From Kineosphaera sp032229625 (GTDB lineage Bacteria > Actinomycetota > Actinomycetes > Actinomycetales > Dermatophilaceae): 37,767 nucleotides of DNA. The notes beneath the pieces were generated by a model that was given only the letters and a program-made list of their open reading frames with translations, was not told the origin of the DNA and did no database searches. The position numbers and the translations under genes are program-made. Location of the stretch: positions 1-37,767 of the forward strand of contig JAVTVZ010000174.1 in NCBI GenBank assembly GCA_032229625.1. Reading direction: 5' to 3'. Positions 18,265 to 26,300 of the stretch are shown here, in pieces (positions within the stretch are counted from its first letter, which is position 1; the number at the start of each line of letters is the position of its first letter).

Positions 18265-18840
18265 ATGAGTGACCCGGCACGGGCGCGCAAGGTCGCCGAC
18301 CGCATCAAGGTGATCGCGGCCGAGACGATCGAGCACCGGCTCAAGGACGAGCGGCTCGGCTTCGTGACGATCACCGACGTGCGCGTCACCGGCGACCTGC
18401 AGCAGGCGTCGATCTTCTACACCGTCTTCGGCTCCGACGCCGAGCGCGAGCAGACCGCGGCGGCGCTCGCCGACAACAAGGGCCGGATCCGGTCGGCGAT
18501 CGGCAAGGGCCTGGGCATCCGGCTCACCCCGTCGATCGAGTTCATCCCCGACGCGATCCCCGAGGGCGCCGCGCACCTGGAGGACCTGCTCGCGCAGACC
18601 CGGGCCCGTGACGCCGAGCTCGCCAAGGCGGCGGCCGGCGCGCAGTACGCCGGGGAGGCGGACCCCTACAAGCGGGCCGAGGACGAGGACGAGGACGAGG
18701 ACAGCGGCGAGGCCGGCGACGAGGACAGCGGCGAGGCCGGCGACGAGGACAGCGGCGAGGCCGGCGACGAGGACAGCGGCGAGGGTGGTCCCGGCGAGGG
18801 CGACGCGCCGGCTGCCGGCCCGGCCGCACCGTCGGCCTAG
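18265..18840 (+). CDS. rbfA: 30S ribosome-binding factor RbfA
   Basis: A 191-residue cold-shock-type factor needed for 16S rRNA 5'-end maturation. ATG 18265 (MSDPARARKVADRIKVIAAE) has AAGGGAAG upstream. The KH-like core spans about 1-115 and includes RLGFVTITDVRVTGDLQQA and IEFIPDAIPEGAAHLEDLL. The C-terminal tail is abnormal: after the core it contains four copies of DEDSGEAG (24-bp DNA repeat, 18694-18786), giving a very acidic, disordered end. It is followed 15 bp later by truB. Confidence 0.95.
   Translation: MSDPARARKVADRIKVIAAETIEHRLKDERLGFVTITDVRVTGDLQQASIFYTVFGSDAEREQTAAALADNKGRIRSAIGKGLGIRLTPSIEFIPDAIPEGAAHLEDLLAQTRARDAELAKAAAGAQYAGEADPYKRAEDEDEDEDSGEAGDEDSGEAGDEDSGEAGDEDSGEGGPGEGDAPAAGPAAPSA
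18694..18786 (+). repeat. 24-bp tandem repeat in the rbfA tail
   Basis: Three perfect and one partial 24-bp unit (starting at 18694, 18718, 18742 and 18766) encode DEDSGEAG. The near-perfect identity suggests recent expansion. Confidence 0.92.
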
Positions 18841-18855
18841 GTCGGGAGGAGAGTC

Positions 18856-19935
18856 GTGGCCCGCGCGATCGACCCCACCGTCGGCGACGGCCTGCTCGTC
18901 GTCGACAAGCCCGCCGGGTGGACCAGCCACCAGGTCGTCGGCGCCTGCCGGCGACTGGCGGGCACCCGCAAGGTCGGTCACGCGGGCACGCTCGACCCGA
19001 TGGCGACGGGCGTGCTCGTCGTCGGGGTCAACAAGGCGACCCGGCTGCTCACCTACCTCGTGGGGGCGGACAAGGCCTACGCGGCGACGATCCGGCTCGG
19101 GGTGGGCACGACGACCGACGACGCGCAGGGTGTCGCGACGTCGCTGGCCCCCGCGGGCCTCGTCGACGCCCTCACCGACCGGCGGGTCGCCGAGGCCGTC
19201 CAGGCTCTGACGGGGGCGTTGACGCAGGTGCCGAGCACGGTGAGCGCGATCAAGGTCGACGGTCGCCGCGCGTATGCGCGGGCCCGGGCGGGCGAGGACG
19301 TCGAACTGGTGGGTCGTGCCGTGCGCGTCGAGCGATTCGAGGTGCTGGCGTCCCGGCGCGGCCGGGCCGTGCCGCCGCAGGAGGAGGCCGACGACCCCGC
19401 GGCGATCCACCGTCGTGAGCGCGGGCAGGAGCGCACCGACGCTGCCGCGTCGAGCCTGCCCGCCGACCCGGTGCCCGTCCTCGACCTCGACGTCGAGGTC
19501 GTCGTCTCATCGGGCACGTATGTGCGGGCACTGGCCCGCGACCTCGGCGCTGTGCTCGGTGTCGGCGGGCACCTGACCGCGCTGCGGCGGACCCGAGTCG
19601 GCGGTATCGGGCTCGACGTCGCCCACTCGATGGAGCAGCTCGAGGCTGCGCGCGCGGCGGGCGTCCCACGGCCCGTCGATCCCGCCGCGCTGGCCGCGGG
19701 CGTGCCCGGCACGAGCGGGCTGCCGCTCGTCGGCCTCGCGGAGGCGGCGGTGGCATCGATGCCGGTGCGCCGGCTCGACGCCGAGGAGGCGCACCGCGTG
19801 GGTCACGGGGTGCGCATCGCCTCCGCGGAGCCCGGCCGGCTCGGCCCGGTCGCCGCCCTCGGGCCCGACGGGGCTCTCGTCGCGATCCTCGACGAATCCG
19901 CCGAGCGCGTCATGCCCGAGGCCGTCTTCGTCTGA
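18856..19935 (+). CDS. truB: tRNA pseudouridine-55 synthase TruB
   Basis: A 359-residue enzyme that makes pseudouridine 55 in the T loop of tRNAs. GTG 18856 follows GGGAGGAG. The catalytic motif is HAGTLDPMATGVLV with nucleophile D47. Further family blocks are VPSTVSAIKVDGRRAYARAR and SSGTYVRALARDLG, and an actinobacterial TruB C-terminal domain ends the protein (EEAHRVGHGVRI). A charged insertion of about 35 residues (roughly 172-206) precedes the SSGTYVRA motif. The common neighbour ribF is not next; it lies 16.6 kb downstream. Confidence 0.96.
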   Translation: MARAIDPTVGDGLLVVDKPAGWTSHQVVGACRRLAGTRKVGHAGTLDPMATGVLVVGVNKATRLLTYLVGADKAYAATIRLGVGTTTDDAQGVATSLAPAGLVDALTDRRVAEAVQALTGALTQVPSTVSAIKVDGRRAYARARAGEDVELVGRAVRVERFEVLASRRGRAVPPQEEADDPAAIHRRERGQERTDAAASSLPADPVPVLDLDVEVVVSSGTYVRALARDLGAVLGVGGHLTALRRTRVGGIGLDVAHSMEQLEAARAAGVPRPVDPAALAAGVPGTSGLPLVGLAEAAVASMPVRRLDAEEAHRVGHGVRIASAEPGRLGPVAALGPDGALVAILDESAERVMPEAVFV

Positions 19936-19972
19936 GCGGTCACGAGGCGGGGGCGCGGCGCCGCCCGCTGAT

Positions 19973-20132
19973 GCCGCTGTGGTCGACGTCCCGCTGCGGT
20001 CGAAGCGATCCCGCCGATGCTGCGCGCAGCGCGAGACCTTGCACGCCGCTGGGGTCGACCTCCCGCTGCGGCCGAGCCGATCCCGCCGATGCTCAGCGCA
20101 GCGCGAGACCCTGCAGGCCGCTGAGTCGGCTC
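19973..20132. repeat. 72-bp tandem duplication at the 3' end of the DVDGDG-repeat gene
   Basis: Two 72-bp units (19973-20044 and 20045-20116), each starting GCCGCTG, are followed by the beginning of a third, which is continuous with the coding end of the minus-strand gene once gap 2 is collapsed. Each unit therefore contains a copy of that gene's last codons; only the second retains the TGA. The spacer 19936-20247 after truB holds this array and the N run, and no other gene was seen. Confidence 0.8.
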
Positions 20133-20232
20133 NNNNNNNNNNNNNNNNNNNNNNNNNNNNNNNNNNNNNNNNNNNNNNNNNNNNNNNNNNNNNNNNNNNN
20201 NNNNNNNNNNNNNNNNNNNNNNNNNNNNNNNN
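20133..20232. other. Assembly gap 2 (100 N)
   Basis: Exactly 100 N flanked by identical 55-bp sequences (20078-20132 and 20233-20287), next to a 72-bp tandem repeat that could have broken the assembly. Confidence 0.97.
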
Positions 20233-20247
20233 CGATCCCGCCGATGC

Positions 20248-21234
20248 TCAGCGCAGCGCGAGACCCTGCAGGCCGCTGAGTCGGCTCGCCCGCGTGGCGG
20301 TGAGTCCCGCGACCCGGCGCGTGCCGGCCTTGGTCCATCCCGTCGGTGCCCACCGATAGGTCGTGCGGGTCCCGGCAAACCGAGCGCGCACGTCTCCGGC
20401 GCGGGTGAGTCGGGTCGCGACGACGGTCCGCACGCCGGCGCGGGTGGAGAAGGCGTAGCCGGCCTTGGCGTGCTCGTGGTTTCCGACGTGCCACCCCTGG
20501 CGGTCGTTCGTCGCGCCGGGGGCGCGCAGCACCCGCCACGTGCCACCGCGCATCGTATACACAGTCAGCTGCGTGCGGTCGGCGACGTCGCTGCCGTCCA
20601 GGTCGAGCACGACCTCGGCGCCGCGAGCGCCGTCGACGGCGCCGGCACCGGTCCAGACGCTGCGGGGTCCTTGGTACGGGGGGGCCTGGGGGTCCTGGGT
20701 GACCTGCGCGTCGTCGGCCACGCGTACCACGAGCGAGGTGGTGCGCCCCGCGGCGGTGCGGGCGCTCAGCCGCAAGAGCGACGGCTCGCCGGCGCGGGCC
20801 ACGGCCAGCGTGGTGCGGTCGGCGCGCCCGTCGCCGTCGACGTCCAGCCGGCTCGTGACCGGGGCCGCCGTGGCGGTCTGCGCGCCGACGGGCGCCTGGC
20901 CGGTCGGGGCCGGGCCCGGCTGCGGTGGGGCCGTCATCGTGAATCCCGCGACCCGCGCCTGCGCGCCCGCCGCCGCGACGTCGGTGGCGACGTCGAGCCG
21001 GGTGGCGGCGTCGATGGCGAGGGTGCCGGCGGCGACAGACCTGTCGCCGGACCCGACCGACCCTTCGGAGCCGTCGGTGGGCGACGTCGAGGTGGGTGTG
21101 GGGGTGGCGGCGGCAGCGGGATCCGCGGATCGGGCATCGGCCTGCGCACTCACGGCGAGGATGCCGATCGCAGCGGCCAGCGAGGCCACCGTCAGCGCCG
21201 CGCCCTGGCGCGAGACGGGCAAGGTCAGTGGCAC
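20248..21234 (-). CDS. Secreted protein with VCBS/FG-GAP-like DVDGDG segment
   Basis: A 328-residue predicted exported protein. GTG 21234 (MPLTLPVSRQGAALTVASLAAAIGIL) was chosen because GCAGGGAG lies just upstream; the longer frame to 21894 lacks secretory or coding character. A signal peptide covers about residues 1-31, then a Thr/Pro/Ser-rich stretch and a core with SRLDVDGDGRADRTTL and EVVLDLDGSDVADRTQL, which resemble the Asp-rich calcium-binding loops of VCBS/FG-GAP repeats. No catalytic motif was seen. The C-terminus ends in sequence that is tandemly duplicated downstream. Function unknown; a cell-surface or extracellular binding role is only a guess. Confidence 0.65.
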   Translation of the reverse strand: MPLTLPVSRQGAALTVASLAAAIGILAVSAQADARSADPAAAATPTPTSTSPTDGSEGSVGSGDRSVAAGTLAIDAATRLDVATDVAAAGAQARVAGFTMTAPPQPGPAPTGQAPVGAQTATAAPVTSRLDVDGDGRADRTTLAVARAGEPSLLRLSARTAAGRTTSLVVRVADDAQVTQDPQAPPYQGPRSVWTGAGAVDGARGAEVVLDLDGSDVADRTQLTVYTMRGGTWRVLRAPGATNDRQGWHVGNHEHAKAGYAFSTRAGVRTVVATRLTRAGDVRARFAGTRTTYRWAPTGWTKAGTRRVAGLTATRASRLSGLQGLALR

Positions 21235-21519
21235 GTGTGGACTCCCTGCAGTCCGACCCCAGCCGGGCGCAGGCCCCCCAGGCCGCGCGTCACCCACCTC
21301 GGGCGACACCACGACCCTACGCGCACAAGGGCGCCGCGATCCAGCGCGCAATACGGCCGTTGTGTCTGTCCGGGCGCAGCACACCCCATGCCGACCGTCC
21401 TGCCTGCCTCGCCTCGCGCGCGACGGGTAGCGGGCTGGTGCGCGTCCTTCGGCCCGGGCCGGCCGTCGCTCCCGGGAGCTGCCCCCTCCCGCCCTTGTAG
21501 GGGCTAGCGTGCCGATGGG

Positions 21520-21557
21520 CGTGCGGACACGCTGGTGATCACCGGCGTGTCCGCACG
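21520..21557. repeat. Intergenic palindrome, copy 2
   Basis: A 38-bp near-perfect palindrome: 13-bp arms CGTGCGGACACGC and GCGTGTCCGCACG around the 10-bp palindrome GGTGATCACC, with one unpaired base on each side. It shares the GACACGC/GCGTGTC inner arms and the GGTGA..ACC core with the element at 6478-6507. It lies 72 bp past the stop of the minus-strand hydrolase gene. The rest of the spacer 21235-21629 has no supported gene. Confidence 0.8.
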
Positions 21558-21629
21558 TCGATGCGTGCGGCGTCGCGCGGGTGCGGCTCGCGAGGGCGTC
21601 GAGGAGGTGGCCACCGCAGCCCCGGGGCG

Positions 21630-23156
21630 TCAGTTCGCCGGGCCTGAGCCGGGGGCGTCGACGATGAGGGTCCAGTCGCCGTCGGCGGGTGGGGTCAGCC
21701 CGGTCAGGTCGCGGGCCGGGCGGGTGCCGCCGTCGACGCTGCGGCCGTCGCGGGCGTCCAGCCACGTCAGGCGCGCCGGACCGGAGGGGTCGCCGGTGAG
21801 CCGGGAACCGTCGAGGGAGACCGGCCGCCGATTCGGCACATACGCCATGAGATAGCGGCCGGCGCCGTCGCGAGCGGCCGCGACGTGGTCCCACCCCGAG
21901 CCCTGCCCGGCGGTGACGAGTGAGTCGTCAGGCACGCGGCCGAGCATCGGGCGGGCCTCCAGGGCCGCTCGCAGGTGCCGGATCTGTTGTGCGACAGGGG
22001 AGTCCAGCGCCTCGCGCCACGTGCCGCGCGGGGCGTTGACGGGGCTCGCGGTCGGCGCGCCGACGAATTGCCACACGCTGTGATGGCCGTAGGTCACCCC
22101 GGCGCCGGACTCCATCGCGGCCCAGGAGAGGTGCGCGCGCACCTGGTCCGCGCTCGGGTAGCCGCGCCCGGCGTCCCAGCACCACGGGTGCCCCTCGTAC
22201 AGCGGCTCGAGGTCCAGGACCGGCGCGTCGGTCGCCTCCCGGGTCTGCGCGAGCAGCGGCGCGTAGCCGGAGTCGACGGGCGCGCAATGCCCGGTCTGCA
22301 CGGCCGCGACCTGGGCGCCCGGGTAGTCCCGCAGCGACGTCCGATACCCGCCGGGGTGGTAGAGGACCAGCGACGTCGCATCGACCGACCGGATGCCGCG
22401 CTCCACGGCCGCCCAGACGTCGGCGTGCACGTCGGGGTCGTCGCCGCCGAGCATCCAGCTGACGGGCCGATCGGCGAGCAGCCGCGCGAGGAACTGCCCG
22501 TACGCCTGTCCGTTGCTCGTGGTCAGCGTGCGCCCCGCGTGGTTGCGGGACCACGCAGGCAGCACCGAGACGCTCAGCCCGCGTCGGGCGGCGGCGTCGA
22601 CGAGCGCACGCAGGTGCGACCAGTAGGGCCCGTCGGCCGGGGTGAGGTCGCCGAAGTCACTGCCGTAGGGCCGTGACCCGTCCCGCGCCTGGACTGGGCC
22701 CATCTCACCGGAGCCGCCGCCCATGACCGCGGGCAGCTGGATCACCGTGAAGCCCTGCCGGGCCCGAGCATCGAGGTAGTCGGTCGCCTCGGCCATCGTC
22801 AACCGCTGCGCCAGCCACCACGCCGTATCCGCCACCCACGGCACGGCCCGGCCCTGCGCGTCGACGAGCTGCCGGCCGCGTGTCGTCGTCGGCGCCGACG
22901 CCCGCGTCACCGCGGACGGGGCGATCGCCGCGGCGCCGCTCCCGGCGGAGGCCGCCGAGGCGCCGGCGCCCGAGGTGCCGGATTGCGCCGGGCCGTCGGC
23001 CGTGGCGACGCACGCGGAGGAGCCCAGCAGCCCCGCGGCGGCGACGCCGACCACGAGGGAGCGCAGCCGTGGGCCAGGAGCGCCGGCGCGGCGCCGGGCG
23101 GCTCGCGCGCCCTGCGGATGAGTGCGGGGCAGGGGTCGGGCGGCCGGCTGCGGCAT
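21630..23156 (-). CDS. Apiosidase-like glycoside hydrolase (DUF4038 / GH140-like), exported
   Basis: A 508-residue protein starting at ATG 23156, with GAAGGA at correct spacing. A hydrophobic signal (LVVGVAAAGLLGSSAC) follows a basic n-region of about 40 residues; the cysteine could be lipidated, but the lipobox (SSAC) is not canonical. The (beta/alpha)8 domain has PWVADTAWWLAQRLT, VSWMLGGDDPD and VLDLEPLYEGHPWCWD, which match the GGD and E-P-x-Y-E blocks of DUF4038 enzymes, where an Asp/Glu pair is catalytic. The C-terminal domain (LMAYVPNRRPVSLD, ARLTWLDARDG) resembles the beta-sandwich that usually follows. Family members act on plant cell wall or other complex glycans; the actual substrate is unknown. 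Confidence 0.82.
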   Translation of the reverse strand: MPQPAARPLPRTHPQGARAARRRAGAPGPRLRSLVVGVAAAGLLGSSACVATADGPAQSGTSGAGASAASAGSGAAAIAPSAVTRASAPTTTRGRQLVDAQGRAVPWVADTAWWLAQRLTMAEATDYLDARARQGFTVIQLPAVMGGGSGEMGPVQARDGSRPYGSDFGDLTPADGPYWSHLRALVDAAARRGLSVSVLPAWSRNHAGRTLTTSNGQAYGQFLARLLADRPVSWMLGGDDPDVHADVWAAVERGIRSVDATSLVLYHPGGYRTSLRDYPGAQVAAVQTGHCAPVDSGYAPLLAQTREATDAPVLDLEPLYEGHPWCWDAGRGYPSADQVRAHLSWAAMESGAGVTYGHHSVWQFVGAPTASPVNAPRGTWREALDSPVAQQIRHLRAALEARPMLGRVPDDSLVTAGQGSGWDHVAAARDGAGRYLMAYVPNRRPVSLDGSRLTGDPSGPARLTWLDARDGRSVDGGTRPARDLTGLTPPADGDWTLIVDAPGSGPAN

Positions 23157-23241
23157 ACGAGTGTCCTTCGGGCGACATGGTGGAGGCGTCGCCATTGTGC
23201 ATGAATCACTCAGCGCCGCAACGGCATTGATCGCACCACCA

Positions 23242-23312
23242 CACTCGTGTCAGCCATACCCGTGTCAGCCGCACCCGCGTCATCCACAGTCGCGTCGTCC
23301 ACGCCCGCGCCA
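23242..23312. repeat. 15-bp degenerate tandem repeat
   Basis: Between four and five units related to CACTCGTGTCAGCCA (starts at 23242, 23257, 23272, 23287, 23302), in the 203-bp spacer between the hydrolase and the carboxylase genes. Confidence 0.75.
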
Positions 23313-23319
23313 CAGCGCG

Positions 23320-23352
23320 GCGAGGGGCCACCAGACGCTGGCGGCCCCTCGC
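23320..23352 (-). terminator. Stem-loop after the acyl-CoA carboxylase gene
   Basis: A perfect 10-bp stem (GCGAGGGGCC/GGCCCCTCGC) with a further CCAG/CTGG pairing inside. It begins 8 bp past the carboxylase stop on the minus strand. No U tract follows, which is common for terminators in high-GC actinobacteria. Confidence 0.65.
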
Positions 23353-23359
23353 AGACTCG

Positions 23360-26300
23360 TCAGCCCAGCCCGAGCCCTGCCTCCAGTGTCGCGATGATCG
23401 TGGGTCGCAGGTCGCGCGCGGCGACGACCTCGTCGACGGAGCCGACCTCCACGGCCCGCTCGACCGAGTGCACCCGGTCGAACTCCGAGGCGACCTCGCC
23501 GAGCTTCTCGCTGCGCACCTGCTGGCGGGTCTCGGTGAGAGTCGCGGTCAGCGCGACCCGCTGCGAGCCGCGCGCCGAGGCGAGCTGCTCCTCCAGCGCC
23601 CGCACCCGCGGGTCGGTCGCCGTGCGGGCGTCGACGTCGCGGCTGAAGACGACCGCCGCGGCCGGTGCCCCGCCGAGGACCGACGCAAAGGACCCTTCGA
23701 GCGCCAGCACCGTCATCCGCGGGTTCAGCGCCTTGGAGAAGACGACGAACGCGCCGCCGTGATAGCGCGAGATGACGCAGAAGACGATCGGCCCGTCGAA
23801 GTTGACGATCGCGCGCCCGATCTCCGCGCCGTATTCGAGCTGCAGCCCGCGCATCGACTCCGGTGACCCGTCGAAGCCCGAGAGATTCGCCAGCACGACG
23901 AGCGGCCGGTTGCCGCTGGCGGCGTTGATGGCCCGGGCCGTCTTCTTCGAGCTGCGGGGGAAGAGCGTGCCCGCGGTGTAGACGTCCGGCCCGTCGGTGG
24001 GCGGGAAGCCGCGCCGCGGCACGGCCTGGGACTCGATCCCGATGAGGCACACGGGGATCCCGCCGAGGTGGGCGTCGTAGACGACGGAGGTCTCGGCGTC
24101 CGCGGCGCCCGCCCAGCGCTCCAGGGTCGGGTGGTCGGCGTCGGCGACCGCGGCCATGACCGTGCGGATGTCGAAGGCCTTCTTGCGGTCCGGGTTGGCG
24201 TGAGCGGAGAAGATGTCGCCGACGCAGGCGAAGCCCGAGATCGACGGGTCGTGCGGGTAGGTCGTGATGTCGCGGTCGCTGGGGTCGCTCGTCGGCGCCC
24301 GCCGCGGGCCGGTCTCGCCGGGCGCGACATACGTGTGGTCGTAGTGGGCCATGAGGATCCCGGTGGCCGCGCCCAGATCCGGCGCCCAATACTGCGCCTG
24401 CCCGTTGGGGCCCATGACCCGGTCGTAGCCGCCGATGCCGAAGTTGTCCTCGGCCGAGACACCGCCGGAGAAGTCGAGCGACTGCTTGCCGGTGAGCACC
24501 ATCGCGCTGTCGGGGGTCATGACGAGGATGCCCTTGGTGTGCATGAGCATCGTCGCCTCGGCGTTCCAATAGGGCTGGGCGCCGACGTTGATGCCCGCGA
24601 CGATGACGTTGATCTCGCCGCCGCCCTGCGTGAAGTCGACGATGCGGCGCAGCGCCCGCGCGACCCAGTCCATGTTTTCCGTGCCCGACGTCATCGAGAT
24701 CCGGGCGCCGGCGGACAGCGTGTACCACTCCAGCGGCACACCCATCGACTCCGCGAGGTCGATCGCGGCGATGATGCGGGAGCACTCGGCCTCCGAGACC
24801 GCACCGAGCGCGCGCAGCGGGTCGCCGCACAGCAGCACGCGGGTCATGCCCTCGGGATGACGCTCGGTCAGGGTCGTGACGACCGCCGCGATGATGCCCG
24901 CGGTGTTGCGCCCGTAGGGGCGATCCACCGGCACGAGCGCGCCGGTCTCGTCGAGGTCGTATTCGGTGACGCTGCCGCCGGGGCCGGCGATCATGCCCGT
25001 CAACTCGTACGGGTAGAGCAGCCCGCGGCGACGGGCCAGCATGACCTTGCCCGTGTAGTCGTCGAGCGGCTTGAGGCGCTCGGTCGGCGGCGCCCCGATG
25101 TAGGCGACGATCCCGGCGCCGGGCCGGAAGCCGAACCGCGCGGCGAGCGGCTCGAGCCCACCGTCGGGGGTGGCGACGCGACCCTCGATGACGACCTCCT
25201 CGAGGCCGGCGCGCGCGGTCAGCGGCGCGATCCGACCCGACAGGGCGGTCAGCTGGTCGATGTCGGCGTCGACGGCCGGCCAGATGTGCACCCAGACGTA
25301 GTTGAGGTCGAGGCGCACGTCGGCACCCAGCTCGGCGCGCGTGCGGCGCACTGCCTCCAGGCAGTTGGCGATCGCGCGCTCGACGTGCGGCAGCCCGATG
25401 ACGCGGCCGTCCTCGTCCTGCACGACGGCGTTCTGACGGACCTGGGCGAGCGCGACGAGCCGCTGGTCGGAGTCGTTGCCGGGGGCGACGCAGTGATACA
25501 GCATGACGTCCGGCGGCGCGGGCAGCCGGGTGATGTCGAAGTCGGTGAGGCGCCACAGGTTCAGGCGCCGCCCGACCATCGGGTGGACGCCCCGCACGAG
25601 GGTGTCCTCGGCCATCGAGCCGTCGGGCTGGGGGCGGAACGTGAAGTAGCCGACCGGCCGACCCCCGCCCGGGATCACCGCGACCGCGACGCGGCGGGTG
25701 CGGGTCGCGACGTCGAGCGCCGCCAGCCGCGCCGCGAGCAGCGCCGACGCCTCGTCGTCGGACTCCGGCAGTTGCGGCCACCACAGGTAGAGGTCCGCGG
25801 CCTCCTGATAGCCCGCCGGCACCTGGTCGAACTCGGCCGCCAGGCCGCGCACCAGGTCCGAGCCGGGGGTCAGCTCGTCGACGGCGCCGATCGTCGTGAC
25901 CAGCGACGTGGGCCGGTCGTCGATCGTGTATTGCGTCGTCGCGTAGGGTCGCCCGTCGACGCTGTGCTCGTCGACCGGACCCAGCGCGTACTCCCGGTAG
26001 TGCCGCTTGATGAGGATGCCGAGCATCGGCTCGTCGAGCGACGCGGCGTCGGGGTCGTGCCGGCGGGCCTCGAGGCGCTCGGCGAGGAAGCTGACGATCT
26101 GCTCGGGGATCGCCGCGAGCCGGTCGATGCGGGCCTCGCGGTCGGCGCCGGGCGGCAGGCCGGTGATCGCCGTGAGCTGCTCGCGGACGCTGTTGAGCAC
26201 GCCGCGGCGCTCGGCGTCGACGAGCGGCTGGTCGAACCAGCGGAAGCGCACGCTGCGGGCCAGGTCACCGATGACGGGGAAGCGCAGCTGCGTCGCGGTG

